Positions 31,317-39,847 are shown, numbered from the stretch's first letter. The stretch is DNA of 64,000 bases from Nitrosomonas sp. Is79A3 (GCF_000219585.1 NC_015731.1:2976001-3040000), one strand, 5' to 3'. Program-made: numbers and translations. The notes: generated by a model from the letters alone, not told the origin.

Positions 31317-32024
31317 GTGGCCACACATTTTGTCATTAGTTGTGAGCACGGAGGGAATCGAATACCACATACCTATCTATCTATCTTTCGCGGATTTGAA
31401 TCCTTGCTGCACAGTCATCGCGGCTATGACTTCGGCGCATTACGCATGGCCAGGGAAATGGCCCGGAAGCTCGATGCTTCCTTGTTCGCCGCTACCACAA
31501 GCCGTTTATTGGTTGATCTAAACCGCTCCATTGCGCATCCAAACCTATTCTCCGAAATAACTCGCTGCCTGCCGAATGACACGCGGCGAGAGATTCTGGC
31601 ACGATACTATCTGCCTTACCGCAATCGGGTCGAGCTGGCGATTGCTGAAACGATCCGGCACGGAAACCGGGTCATCCATATCTCTTCACACAGTTTCACG
31701 CCGGAACTTGATGGGCAAGCACGTAAGGCCGATATCGGCTTGCTGTATGATCCATCACGACCCGCTGAACGAGCGCTATGCCAGCGCTGGCAAGCAGCCC
31801 TCAAAACAAAAGCGCCTGGTTTGACGGTGCGGCGCAATTATCCTTATACCGGTAAAGCGGATGGATTCACGACTTACTTGCGCCGCCGGTTTCCAGCGGA
31901 CGTGTATGCAGGGATCGAGTTAGAGATTAACCAGAAATATGTTCTCAGTGACGGAACTGAATGGCTAGCACTGCGTCATTCAGTATTGGAAGCACTGGAT
32001 GAGATAGCTCGAATAAAAAACTGA
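31317..32024 (+). CDS. N-formylglutamate amidohydrolase family protein
   Basis: A 235-residue hydrolase of the N-formylglutamate amidohydrolase (HutG-like) family, a metallo-fold related to zinc carboxypeptidases. Glu10 and His11 in ISCEHGG and the later ISSHSFTP block are the expected metal-site residues, with LLVDLNRS between. The start is GTG at 31317, 16 bp after the GCS2-type gene. No other his-utilisation gene is near, so it probably acts on the product of the adjacent ligases. Signal peptide absent. Confidence 0.85.
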   Translation: MATHFVISCEHGGNRIPHTYLSIFRGFESLLHSHRGYDFGALRMAREMARKLDASLFAATTSRLLVDLNRSIAHPNLFSEITRCLPNDTRREILARYYLPYRNRVELAIAETIRHGNRVIHISSHSFTPELDGQARKADIGLLYDPSRPAERALCQRWQAALKTKAPGLTVRRNYPYTGKADGFTTYLRRRFPADVYAGIELEINQKYVLSDGTEWLALRHSVLEALDEIARIKN

Positions 32025-32092
32025 CTGAGTGGTATGAAATACGCTCAAACTGATCAACCTACGTAAAATACCCCTGCTTTGGAGAAAACTTG

Positions 32093-32611
32093 ATGAAACG
32101 ACGCACTTTGTTAAAAAGCCTCGCCATGGTGGCCGTGTTTCCGCTGATTCCCGCCTGCTTGCGTGAAAATGTAATTGGAGATGTGCCCAATCCGGTTACA
32201 CCCTTAAACAAACCCCACGAAGCATGGCGCGGGTTAGTCTCGCCCAAAGCTTACAAGATCTTGTTTGAAGAAGAAACCGAACGCCCGGAATCCAGCAATC
32301 TGGTGTATGAGGATCGTGAAGGCACCTTTATTTGCGCCGCCTGTTATCTGCCGTTATTTGAAAGCACGGCTAAATATGAAAGCGGTACAGGCTGGCCAAG
32401 TTTTACCCACCCCATCGCTGGACACATAACGACCAAGCTTGATTTCAAGATGATCAAGCCGCGCACGGAATACCATTGCGTGCGCTGCGGGGGTCATCAA
32501 GGCCACGTATTTAATGATGGTCCGCCGCCGCGTGGAGAACGCTGGTGCAACAACGGCACTGCACTGAAGTTTGTGCCCAAAGACGAACAACTGCCAACGC
32601 TCAGGAGCTGA
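32093..32611 (+). CDS. msrB: Exported methionine-(R)-sulfoxide reductase (MsrB)
   Basis: Reduces methionine-R-sulfoxide in proteins. The mature domain has the two zinc-binding CxxC pairs (CAAC and CVRC), the GTGWPSF and HCVRCGGHQGHVF motifs and the catalytic cysteine in RWCNNG. The N-terminus MKRRTLLKSLAMVAVFPLIPAC has a twin-arginine-like start and a lipobox-like PAC, so it is probably an exported lipoprotein, unlike cytoplasmic MsrB. The ATG at 32093 follows GGAG by 8 bases; a TTG lies one codon earlier. Probably repairs oxidised periplasmic proteins. Confidence 0.9.
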   Translation: MKRRTLLKSLAMVAVFPLIPACLRENVIGDVPNPVTPLNKPHEAWRGLVSPKAYKILFEEETERPESSNLVYEDREGTFICAACYLPLFESTAKYESGTGWPSFTHPIAGHITTKLDFKMIKPRTEYHCVRCGGHQGHVFNDGPPPRGERWCNNGTALKFVPKDEQLPTLRS

Positions 32612-32641
32612 GGATTGGTTGCGCTTCAGGGATACTGCCCC

Positions 32642-33193
32642 CTAAAATCGGTAACCGAAACGCCCGCCCAAGGTATCCATGCCTTCATTGGAACTCGCGA
32701 GATAGGCATTGGAGACGTGATCAAAGTACACGGATAATGAACTTTTGGCAGTGAAGCGGTAGCCGATTTCGACCGGAATGTGAAACAGCACTCGTGATCC
32801 GAGTGCTTTGCGGTCATTGTGCTGAAGATGAAGTTTGCCGTCATGAATCGCCCCGCCCAAACCAACACCAAAAAACATACCGCTCGCGTGTTCGTATTGC
32901 CAGCGAAGGCCGGAGTAAAGTTTGGACGTATCACCGTTAGTATTTACCGATCCGCCTAAAGCGGGACGAACGGTTCCGCCCAAAAATTTAATATGCGGCG
33001 AAAAAATACCTTCCAGATTCAGATCAACGCCGTTCTCGCGACGGAAGCCACTCCACAAATCACCCGTGTCATGGTGAAGCACACCGAACTTAACCTCATG
33101 CAACCAAGCGGACACCCTCCGCTCATCCGCGACTGCAGCGGATGAAATCACACAGCCCAAGCAACAAACCAATAGTTTAATCTGTCCACGCAT
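32642..33193 (-). CDS. pagL: PagL-like lipid A 3-O-deacylase
   Basis: An outer-membrane beta-barrel enzyme that removes the 3-O acyl chain of lipid A. The 183-residue protein has a signal peptide ending near AVADERR and the PagL active-site pattern His159, Ser161 and Glu170 (FDHVSN...SSNEGMDTLGGRFGYRF). It ends in an aromatic residue, as barrel proteins usually do. A GGGAGG site precedes the ATG. It is convergent with msrB across 30 bp. Confidence 0.85.
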   Translation of the reverse strand: MRGQIKLLVCCLGCVISSAAVADERRVSAWLHEVKFGVLHHDTGDLWSGFRRENGVDLNLEGIFSPHIKFLGGTVRPALGGSVNTNGDTSKLYSGLRWQYEHASGMFFGVGLGGAIHDGKLHLQHNDRKALGSRVLFHIPVEIGYRFTAKSSLSVYFDHVSNAYLASSNEGMDTLGGRFGYRF

Positions 33194-33230
33194 GATCAGA
33201 TCCTCCCGTTCAGATCCTGATGATTACTTT

Positions 33231-33346
33231 ATGGAATCTCTGAATAACTCACCTTTGTCATTCCGAACGTAGTGAGGAATCTTTGGCAATCAACAATATA
33301 GATTTCTCGCTCTGCTCGAAATGACAGTTATTCAGAGATTCCTTAT
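33231..33346. repeat. Palindromic repeat, GGAATCTCTGAATAA family, copy 1
   Basis: Inverted arms GGAATCTCTGAATAA (33233-33247) and TTATTCAGAGATTCC (33328-33342) enclose a core with TCATTCCGAACGTAGTGAGG and a partial complement further on. It is almost identical to the copy at 41829-41968 (two or three differences by eye) and shares its arms with the repeat at 27623. Non-coding; may fold as one hairpin. Confidence 0.85.
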
Positions 33347-33590
33347 GGGCACCTCTAAAAATTCAAAGTTCTAAACAACACGCGGCACGAGCAAAAAATG
33401 ACCTGGAAACTTCATCAAGAATTGGATATTCCTGCTTAATTTCTGATAAAACAACCCGCTCAAACAAATAACGCTTAATGAACACTCACTTATCAATGAG
33501 GTAGGGTGTCAACAAGCGAAGCGCATTACACCAAGATTATCATTCGGCGCAATAACTATTGCGCAGTTCAACTAAAGGGAAGAATTCGCA
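33347..33590. other. Intergenic region with two small palindromes
   Basis: Between the palindromic repeat and the TIR gene. It holds GTAGGGTGTCAACAAGCGAA (33501-33520) leading to CACC at 33532, a GGTGT...ACACC-bounded sequence of a type that recurs in proteobacterial genomes, and a perfect 8-bp stem palindrome GCGCAATAACTATTGCGC (33547-33564). The latter lies just after the TIR gene on the minus strand and may end its transcript, though it has no T tract. The start of the stretch (GGGCACCTCTAAAAATTC) looks like a worn insertion-sequence end. Confidence 0.35.
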
Positions 33591-34361
33591 TTAAATTGCG
33601 TGGAGCAAATCATCGTATGCTTCAAGCATAGCTTCAACTTCTCGCCATTTGTTATCTGTGCTGAGAAGTACCTCTAAGGGATGACCGCCTTTCCGGTTTG
33701 ATTTTGCGATGACCCATAGTAAATAATCAAGTGTTATAAGAGTATTAGAAACTTCAAATGCATGGGTGGTGTTAACTGGTGCATGAAAAGGAAACTTTTT
33801 ATTTGCCGCCAGAATTGCTTTAACAAGCTTTTCACTTTTACCTCTAAGCGCAATTCTTTGATGTGCCTGCAATGCCTCTTCGTGCTGCGCTGCCACCGCT
33901 TTTGCGGTAGCCAATTGAGCACGTAAAGTAGCTATTTCAGCTTCAGAAGGTTGAACTGGCTCTATTGCTGGATTTAGTTTTCGAAGAAGTAGAGAAAGGG
34001 TTTCTTCATACCAAGAGAGATCAGTAAAGTCGCCGTAAAACTTACCTTTAAGGAATCCAGGAAGTTCAACCGGTTCTAACATAAGTGGTAATACTACTAT
34101 TCTTTTCTCGTCTATCTCCCGATTTGATGCAATATCGAGTTCACGCGTAACCCACGGGCTGCTTATTGATGCGGAAGAAAGTATTGCCGCAACAAAATCT
34201 ACTTGATCTAGGCCTTCGCGGATCTTTTCGATCAGTGAGTCACCGATATTAATTTCAGCCTCATCTATCCAAACGCCATGTCCCGCTCTACGTAGATCAG
34301 CGGCAAGCTTCTTTGCAAATATTTTGTCAGCATGTGAATGACTGAGGAATATGCTGCTCAA
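33591..34361 (-). CDS. TIR-domain protein
   Basis: A 256-residue protein with an N-terminal TIR domain (about 1-128): SIFLSHSHADK at the start, WIDEAEINIGDSL, and SPWVTRELDIA, where Glu74 is at the position of the catalytic glutamate of NAD-cleaving TIR enzymes. A coiled coil (about 138-170) and an uncharacterised helical C-terminal domain follow. The start is TTG, with AAGG upstream. Many bacterial TIR proteins are anti-phage effectors that act by NAD depletion or signalling, but no partner (for example a Thoeris ThsA) is next to it, so its role is open. Confidence 0.85.
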   Translation of the reverse strand: MSSIFLSHSHADKIFAKKLAADLRRAGHGVWIDEAEINIGDSLIEKIREGLDQVDFVAAILSSASISSPWVTRELDIASNREIDEKRIVVLPLMLEPVELPGFLKGKFYGDFTDLSWYEETLSLLLRKLNPAIEPVQPSEAEIATLRAQLATAKAVAAQHEEALQAHQRIALRGKSEKLVKAILAANKKFPFHAPVNTTHAFEVSNTLITLDYLLWVIAKSNRKGGHPLEVLLSTDNKWREVEAMLEAYDDLLHAI

Positions 34362-34636
34362 TTTAGGTAGCCTTCTTAAGTGGTGTTAACGTAAAGAAAA
34401 TTAATGTTTTTACCGTGAATAAACTATGATTATAGGTGACAGTATTCTCGAGAGTTTTAGCGAATGAGTTTAGATTTAATTTAATATAGCATTTGTTTTT
34501 CTTAAGCTAATGTAAATAACTTGAAATGATAGGGAAATAGCAGAGGCGAAATAAATGATTGAAATATCATAAAGAGATCAAAGTTCGATCCCCTGCCTGC
34601 CGCAATAACATTCGGCCTACCCCAAAAAAAGCATTC

Positions 34637-35176
34637 TCATTTATATACGACCCATCCCGTGGCACCCACTAACAGCAAACCCATGATGACCCATTCTTCA
34701 TACTGCTTTATTTCACCCAGCAGAATTTCAATCGCGTGGCCGAAATAATATCCCAGCATTCCTATCACGATTGCCCAGATCAGTGCCCCGCATAGGTTGA
34801 GGGCAAGATAACGAATTGGGGAGATCCCGCTGGCGCCTAAAACAAATGGCGCGACTGTTCGAATACCATATAGAAAACGAAATCCTAATATGAATAAAGT
34901 ATGGTATTTTTCAAGCAGTTTGAACACGCGATCAGTTTTTGCTTTCCAGCCCGGCTTGTTGTCAATGAATTCCTTGCCTTTCCTACGGCCAATGTGAAAA
35001 TATAATTGGTCGCCCGCTAACGTACCCACAAATGCGGCGGCTATGACGAAAGGTAGCTCCAAGTAACCGCGATGCGCTAAGAATCCCGCAATCACCAATA
35101 TGGTTTCACCTTCAAGAAAGGTACCCGCCAGGATGCCGATATAGCCATAATGCGTAACTATTTCTTCTAAATTCAC
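34637..35176 (-). CDS. DedA family membrane protein
   Basis: A 179-residue inner-membrane protein of the DedA (SNARE-associated) family; some members are lipid carrier flippases or affect membrane potential and drug resistance. The FLEGETILVIAGFLAHRG motif near the start and the FGYRF-like FILGFRFLYGIRTVAPFVLGASG block are typical. The start codon is GTG with GGAAG 4-5 bases upstream. It lies 21 bp downstream of the HD-GYP gene on the same strand, so the two probably share a transcript. Confidence 0.88.
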   Translation of the reverse strand: MNLEEIVTHYGYIGILAGTFLEGETILVIAGFLAHRGYLELPFVIAAAFVGTLAGDQLYFHIGRRKGKEFIDNKPGWKAKTDRVFKLLEKYHTLFILGFRFLYGIRTVAPFVLGASGISPIRYLALNLCGALIWAIVIGMLGYYFGHAIEILLGEIKQYEEWVIMGLLLVGATGWVVYK

Positions 35177-35197
35177 AACACTTCCAATACGAGCATT

Positions 35198-36547
35198 TTA
35201 TTTGCTGCCGGTGTTAATTGCAGTTGTCAGAAAAAGATGGGCAATGCGGTGTTGCAGCAATGTCACCATCTGATGCTCCTCCAAACAACTGACCTCATGG
35301 TAAAGCGCTGGCGCAATTGTTACAAAAGTACTCACCAGCTTCGGGTCGAAATGACTGCCACTATTCTGCTCAAGCATGGCGATCGCGGCATCCACAGTCC
35401 ATGATTCCTTATAAGGGCGTTTGGAAGTAAGCGCATCGAACACATCGGCAATGGCGAAAATCCGCGCATTCAATGGGATCGATTCACCTTTGAGTCCCTG
35501 CAGATAGCCGCTGCCATCGTATTTCTCGTGATGAAATTCAACCACATCGCGTGCGCCACCGAGCCAGCTTGATTTGCTCAAAATATCCACGCCCAGAGAA
35601 ACATGGGTTTTCATGACATCAAACTCTTGTGGCGTCAATTTTCCGGATTTCAGCAAAATCGGATCGCGAATACCGATTTTACCCACATCGTGCAAGAAGG
35701 CCCCCGTTATCAGGTTGCGGATATCTTCGCGAGAGAGCCTTATGGTTTCTCCAAGCCGCAACGCATAATAAGTTACCCGGTAGTTATGGCTATTGGTATC
35801 AGAATCACGTTCTGCAATGGCACAACCCAGCACATTCATTAGCTCCATATTTCCCATTAAGAGATCGTCTGAAAGCTTGATCAATCCCCGATTAAGCGTC
35901 AGGATGATTGGATACATCAGGAGGGTAGTTACCGTGATGCTGATGGTTATAAATAGTAATGTGCGAAGCAGCTCGTTCCGGATCGAATCCTGAGTCTGCT
36001 GATCAACCTGGTAAATGCCCTCGAAATAACCAGCCAGAGTATTCTGCGATCCTTTCATCGGGATCAGTATGACCATCAGAAACGTGTTATTGATCAAACG
36101 GAATTGGTTGGAGAACTCTCCTTGTTGTGGAAACCGGTGGCGATATTGGTCAATCCACTGCTCAGTAGCTTCCTGTCCCTGCCGGACGGCTTCAATCCTG
36201 AGTTGTTTGTCGAGATCATAAAGCTCAACCACAACGAAATGTTGGTTAACAAGCTGCTGCGCCAAGTTTGTTAAATGCTGATAAGCCGCTCCATCCAATT
36301 GCTTCAGATTGTAGGGTGACTCTGCGCTTAATGTCGCAGACTCCTTCAATGCCAGTTCATGGATTACTTGCTGAAAACGATTGATTTCCAGCCACAAGAC
36401 AATACCGCCAATGGTGATGCAAAGCAGCAACCATCCCAGAAACAAGCGAACCAGAATTTTTCGATGTATCAGCTGGCTGGTAGCAAGCGCCGCTTTTGAA
36501 TCCGCCCTGACATCAAAGGTTCTCTGAGTAATCGGTTTTTGTTTCAT
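35198..36547 (-). CDS. Membrane-bound HD-GYP domain protein
   Basis: A 449-residue probable cyclic di-GMP phosphodiesterase. Membrane segments lie at about residues 33-54 and 197-217, enclosing a periplasmic sensor region of about 140 residues. The cytoplasmic HD-GYP domain has H286-D287 in LHDVGKIGI and HHEKYDGSGYL at 339-349. The last motif reads GYL where GYP is standard. All metal-ligand histidines I can place are present, so activity is likely. The signal it senses is unknown. Confidence 0.88.
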   Translation of the reverse strand: MKQKPITQRTFDVRADSKAALATSQLIHRKILVRLFLGWLLLCITIGGIVLWLEINRFQQVIHELALKESATLSAESPYNLKQLDGAAYQHLTNLAQQLVNQHFVVVELYDLDKQLRIEAVRQGQEATEQWIDQYRHRFPQQGEFSNQFRLINNTFLMVILIPMKGSQNTLAGYFEGIYQVDQQTQDSIRNELLRTLLFITISITVTTLLMYPIILTLNRGLIKLSDDLLMGNMELMNVLGCAIAERDSDTNSHNYRVTYYALRLGETIRLSREDIRNLITGAFLHDVGKIGIRDPILLKSGKLTPQEFDVMKTHVSLGVDILSKSSWLGGARDVVEFHHEKYDGSGYLQGLKGESIPLNARIFAIADVFDALTSKRPYKESWTVDAAIAMLEQNSGSHFDPKLVSTFVTIAPALYHEVSCLEEHQMVTLLQHRIAHLFLTTAINTGSK

Positions 36548-36646
36548 CCATTTTCCTGACTGCCTGCCAGTAGCCTAATGTCTTTGCACAGTTGACCACA
36601 ACCGATAACCTAAGAGGTTCCCTATATTTGAGAACGCACTTTACGT

Positions 36647-37369
36647 TTATTTGTAATTAACGACAGGCATTTTCTTGATTTCCGCCAAGTTTGTTTCGCC
36701 ATTAACATTAATCATGACAAGACGGCCACTGCCTTGAGAATAGTCATTGCGAAAGTCATAAACACCGCCAATGATAGTCAAATGTCCTGCATTGACTTCT
36801 GTTGCATATTTCTTTATGGCGGACGAAACCTGATGGTTCACGTTTGATTCAACACTTGCTTTAACTTCTGCGGGATCATCCGATTTATGACCAGCAACCT
36901 TTATTGTATCTAATTCACGCCAAATGGATGGTTCAAGATGCGCCGGTTTAGACATTGCCGCCTCAACCGCGCCGCAAGAGGAATGCCCTATAATGAATAA
37001 TACCGGGGTATGCAGATGACGGATGCCATATTCAATCGATCCTTCAGCGGTTGAAACCTGATTGCCAATGTTGCGAACTAGAAAAAGGTCTCCGTCAGGA
37101 TGAATATCCAGCGCATGCGTATGCAAACGGGAATCGGCACAGGTTACCATGGTGGCCATAGGCTTTTGCCCGTGAATAAAATGAGCGAAGTACTCCGGCG
37201 GCAAGCCATTAACGAATTTCTCATTGGATTCCAGAACATGACGAATAATCTCTCTCACCTGATCTTTCTCGCTCTTGTTGACGGGCGCTGGAGATTCAGC
37301 CATCAAGCTAGTGGTATTAAGCAAGAAGGCTAGTAAAACAATGAAACTAAATTTCTGCATTTCATTCAC
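36647..37369 (-). CDS. Exported beta-class carbonic anhydrase
   Basis: Interconverts carbon dioxide and bicarbonate. The 240-residue protein starts with a signal peptide (FSFIVLLAFLLNTTSLMAES), so the enzyme is probably periplasmic. Zinc ligands Cys77, His129 and Cys132 (CADSRLH and GHSSCGA) and the Asp79-Arg81 pair are all present. In an autotroph it could trap or supply inorganic carbon outside the cytoplasm; that is inference. It lies alone between the HD-GYP gene and the divergent VIT1-type transporter. Confidence 0.9.
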   Translation of the reverse strand: MNEMQKFSFIVLLAFLLNTTSLMAESPAPVNKSEKDQVREIIRHVLESNEKFVNGLPPEYFAHFIHGQKPMATMVTCADSRLHTHALDIHPDGDLFLVRNIGNQVSTAEGSIEYGIRHLHTPVLFIIGHSSCGAVEAAMSKPAHLEPSIWRELDTIKVAGHKSDDPAEVKASVESNVNHQVSSAIKKYATEVNAGHLTIIGGVYDFRNDYSQGSGRLVMINVNGETNLAEIKKMPVVNYK

Positions 37370-37661
37370 GCTCCACTGGTTAAAATAAACCGTAATTTAG
37401 GGTTTCTCGATGCCTTGATAATCTTGCACTGTCATCATTAAGAAGTATAAATCGATATCGTTTCATACTAACAGCATTCAAAATCATTGACAGCTTCAAT
37501 TATGGATCGATATCAACGCAATGTGATGAAATTGAAATCAAGTTACTCTGTTCTTGCTTTTTAGTTGCCAGTTCTGTAAACCAGAAAAAAGCAAGAATCA
37601 GGAAAAATGGATAAGAATGCTTTATCTAAGAATACACTTAAAAATACCGGAGGGAAGTATT

Positions 37662-38351
37662 ATGAGCCGCCATGAAATACATCGATCACATCGCATCGGC
37701 TGGTTACGCGCTGCTGTTCTTGGCGCCAATGATGGTATCGTTTCAACAGCCAGCCTTATTATCGGCGTGGCATCAGCTCAAGCTGCACATGCAGATATTC
37801 TTCTTGCTGGCGTTGCTGGCTTGGTTGCCGGCGCGATGTCTATGGCTGCCGGCGAATATGTATCGGTCAGCTCTCAATCCGATACAGAAAAAGCTGATCT
37901 GGAACTTGAGAAAGAATCAATAAAAAATGACTTCGAATTTGAGCTGAAAGAACTTGCCAATATTTATGAAAAAAGAGGACTGGATTCCAATCTAGCCAGA
38001 CAAGTGGCGGAGCAACTAATGGCAGATGATGCATTGGGAGCACACGCGAGAGATGAATTAGGTTTAGCTGAGAATGTGAGAGCCCGCCCCATTCAGGCCG
38101 CACTTTTCTCTGCGGGTACATTCACGATTGGCGCTGCGCTGCCATTATTGATTGCATGGAATGTGCCGGGCATTCAGCTTATACCGGCGGTTGCGGTATC
38201 GTCACTGGTATTTCTGGCAGCTTTAGGCGGCCTTGCCGCACGCGCAGGCGGCGCGGCAATCTCTATCGGTGCGCTCCGCGTTACATTCTGGGGTGCGCTT
38301 GCAATGGGCTTAACTGCGGCCGTAGGCAGATTATTTGGTGTGGCTGTTTGA
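37662..38351 (+). CDS. VIT1/CCC1 family iron/manganese transporter
   Basis: A 229-residue membrane protein of the VIT1/CCC1 family, which moves ferrous iron or manganese out of the cytoplasm. It has the GANDGIVSTASLIIGVASA first helix and AGAMSMAAGEYVSVSSQSDTEKADLE, followed by an acidic helical metal-binding region and three further hydrophobic segments. I chose the ATG at 37662, 7 bases after GGAGGG; the frame is open for 36 codons upstream without a good site. Confidence 0.9.
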   Translation: MSRHEIHRSHRIGWLRAAVLGANDGIVSTASLIIGVASAQAAHADILLAGVAGLVAGAMSMAAGEYVSVSSQSDTEKADLELEKESIKNDFEFELKELANIYEKRGLDSNLARQVAEQLMADDALGAHARDELGLAENVRARPIQAALFSAGTFTIGAALPLLIAWNVPGIQLIPAVAVSSLVFLAALGGLAARAGGAAISIGALRVTFWGALAMGLTAAVGRLFGVAV

Positions 38352-38398
38352 TCAGGTGCGAAACCAGGAATTAATCGATCCCTCCAGAAGGCAAACTA

Positions 38399-38761
38399 TT
38401 AATGCAAATCTTGAAACCGGGGATGACTTTCAACAATTTCTGCAGCGATGATCTGCAACGCTTGGTCAATCAATGATTTTGAGTCATCCACAAGCCAGGT
38501 CTTTCTGTTTAAAGGATGTTCAGGCTGCATCAGCTTGCCCATAAAGTCCAGCAAAAACCCGCTTGCTATCCGCTGCGCTGGTTCGCTGGTATCACCAAAG
38601 CCTTTTACGCCATGAGTCGCCATCCGCTGTAAAAACAGAATGGCCTCACCTTTCGCGTGAAAATCATTTTCTGTCATTACTTCAGGCGTATTCAGCCATG
38701 GATTTGCTTTGAGAAGCGCAAAGATCGATTCTGCAGCTTGTTCCGCGTTGACGGTTTTCAT
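38399..38761 (-). CDS. Hypothetical protein
   Basis: A 120-residue, mostly helical protein with no signal peptide or membrane segment (start MKTVNAEQAAESIFALLKAN, end SHPRFQDLH). I recognise no family. Its ATG overlaps the stop of a short upstream reading frame in an ATGA arrangement, so it may once have been the second gene of a coupled pair. Convergent with the VIT1-type gene across 47 bp. Confidence 0.55.
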   Translation of the reverse strand: MKTVNAEQAAESIFALLKANPWLNTPEVMTENDFHAKGEAILFLQRMATHGVKGFGDTSEPAQRIASGFLLDFMGKLMQPEHPLNRKTWLVDDSKSLIDQALQIIAAEIVESHPRFQDLH

Positions 38762-38853
38762 AGTTGAATGGAAAACAATTCGGGCAAATAAGAACCGCCA
38801 TTCCCACCGGTGCCGTAGATCAGCCGCAAGTCCGGCAGACTCCTAGCAATCAC
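38758..38853 (-). pseudogene. Possible remnant or small ORF coupled to the 38399-38761 gene
   Basis: A 31-codon frame from a GTG (VIARSLPDLRLIYGTGGNGG...) that ends in TGA overlapping the ATG of the next gene by the classic ATGA. Its start overlaps the end of the DUF3617 gene in another frame, and a TAG lies 12 codons further upstream. The coupling suggests the 3' end of a lost gene rather than a functional product. Low certainty. Confidence 0.25.
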
Positions 38854-39256
38854 CAATTCGCTTACCTGAGTAGATGTGGTCTATTTCCATCGGCTCTGAC
38901 TGAGGCATTTTCATTTTGATGATCGCGGAACCTTTATATCTATCTGCACTGAAAATAATTCTTCCAGCGCCATTCATTTTCAATTCGCCTTTGCATTTCA
39001 TTTGCCATGAAGCATCATTATTTATAATTTTATAGTCAAAAAACTCACATGACTCATGGACAGCAATCGGCGGTTTTCCCCGATTTTTATCATCAATGCA
39101 AATTATGTCTTTATGGGCTGGCAGTGGAGTCATTATGTGAGGCATTATTGTTTGAGTTGTCACCTCCCACTTACCTTTCGGAAATTGTTGCGCATGAGCA
39201 CTAAAAACAAGCAATAAAGTAATACTCAACACCAGGTATCTAAGAAAATGCTTCAA
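38843..39256 (-). CDS. DUF3617 family exported protein
   Basis: A 137-residue protein with a clear signal peptide (LVLSITLLLVFSAHA, cleavage near AQQFP). The mature part opens with GKWEVTTQTIMP, the typical DUF3617 start, and has four cysteines spaced as two probable disulfides (CIDD, CEFF, CKGE and the C-terminal Cys). Function unknown; family members are periplasmic or outer-membrane-associated. Confidence 0.75.
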   Translation of the reverse strand: MKHFLRYLVLSITLLLVFSAHAQQFPKGKWEVTTQTIMPHIMTPLPAHKDIICIDDKNRGKPPIAVHESCEFFDYKIINNDASWQMKCKGELKMNGAGRIIFSADRYKGSAIIKMKMPQSEPMEIDHIYSGKRIGDC

Positions 39257-39334
39257 TTCAAACCACTCCTGCCTGCATTAAAATGAATGAAGAACCTCAC
39301 CATGGAATGCGCCGGGTAAATAGTGCAACAGAAC

Positions 39335-39847
39335 CTAAAAAGCACCCATAAAATCACCTTTACCGACTTCCAGACCATTGTGGCGCAAAATCGCATAGGC
39401 AGTGGTGACATGGAAGAGAAATTGCGGCAGCCCGTAATTGATCAGGTAATTGTGGCCAACTAGCTTTTTCTCTTTCGGTGTGCCCGGGCGTAACACGATT
39501 TCACGCGTTTCGCTGCCTTCAAATTGTGCGGGTGTCAGTCTCTCGATAAATGATAAGGTCTTGCTAATTCGTGCCTGCAAATCGGCGAAGGTTTGTTCGT
39601 TATCTTCATACACCGGCACTTCAACACCTGCCAGCCGCGCTGATACACTCTTGGCAAAATCGGCGGCAACTTGCACTTGCCGGATGAGGGGAAACATATC
39701 CGGGTATAGCCGGGCGTTCAGCAATACTGCCGGTTCAAATTTCTTCGCGGCGGCATAGGCTTCGGCTTTCGTCAAAATGGCGCTTAAGCTGTTCAGCAAT
39801 TGTTTGAAAACGGGTATGGATGTTTTGTACATATAGGGAGTGGTCAT
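39335..39847 (-). CDS. DUF1993 family protein
   Basis: A 170-residue soluble helical protein of the DUF1993 family (start TTPYMYKTSIPVFKQLLNSL, ending LPQFLFHVTTAYAILRHNG-like). Members resemble DinB four-helix bundles. It has its own transcription direction away from the ABC exporter genes. Function unknown; it is found singly in many proteobacteria. Confidence 0.75.
   Translation of the reverse strand: MTTPYMYKTSIPVFKQLLNSLSAILTKAEAYAAAKKFEPAVLLNARLYPDMFPLIRQVQVAADFAKSVSARLAGVEVPVYEDNEQTFADLQARISKTLSFIERLTPAQFEGSETREIVLRPGTPKEKKLVGHNYLINYGLPQFLFHVTTAYAILRHNGLEVGKGDFMGAF

Noticed and set aside
34580..34606. GTTCGATCCCCTGCCTGCCGCA resembles the 3' end of a tRNA, as a possible attachment site
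   Set aside because: The bases before it cannot form the T-arm stem and no matching tRNA or direct repeat is present, so it is not annotated.
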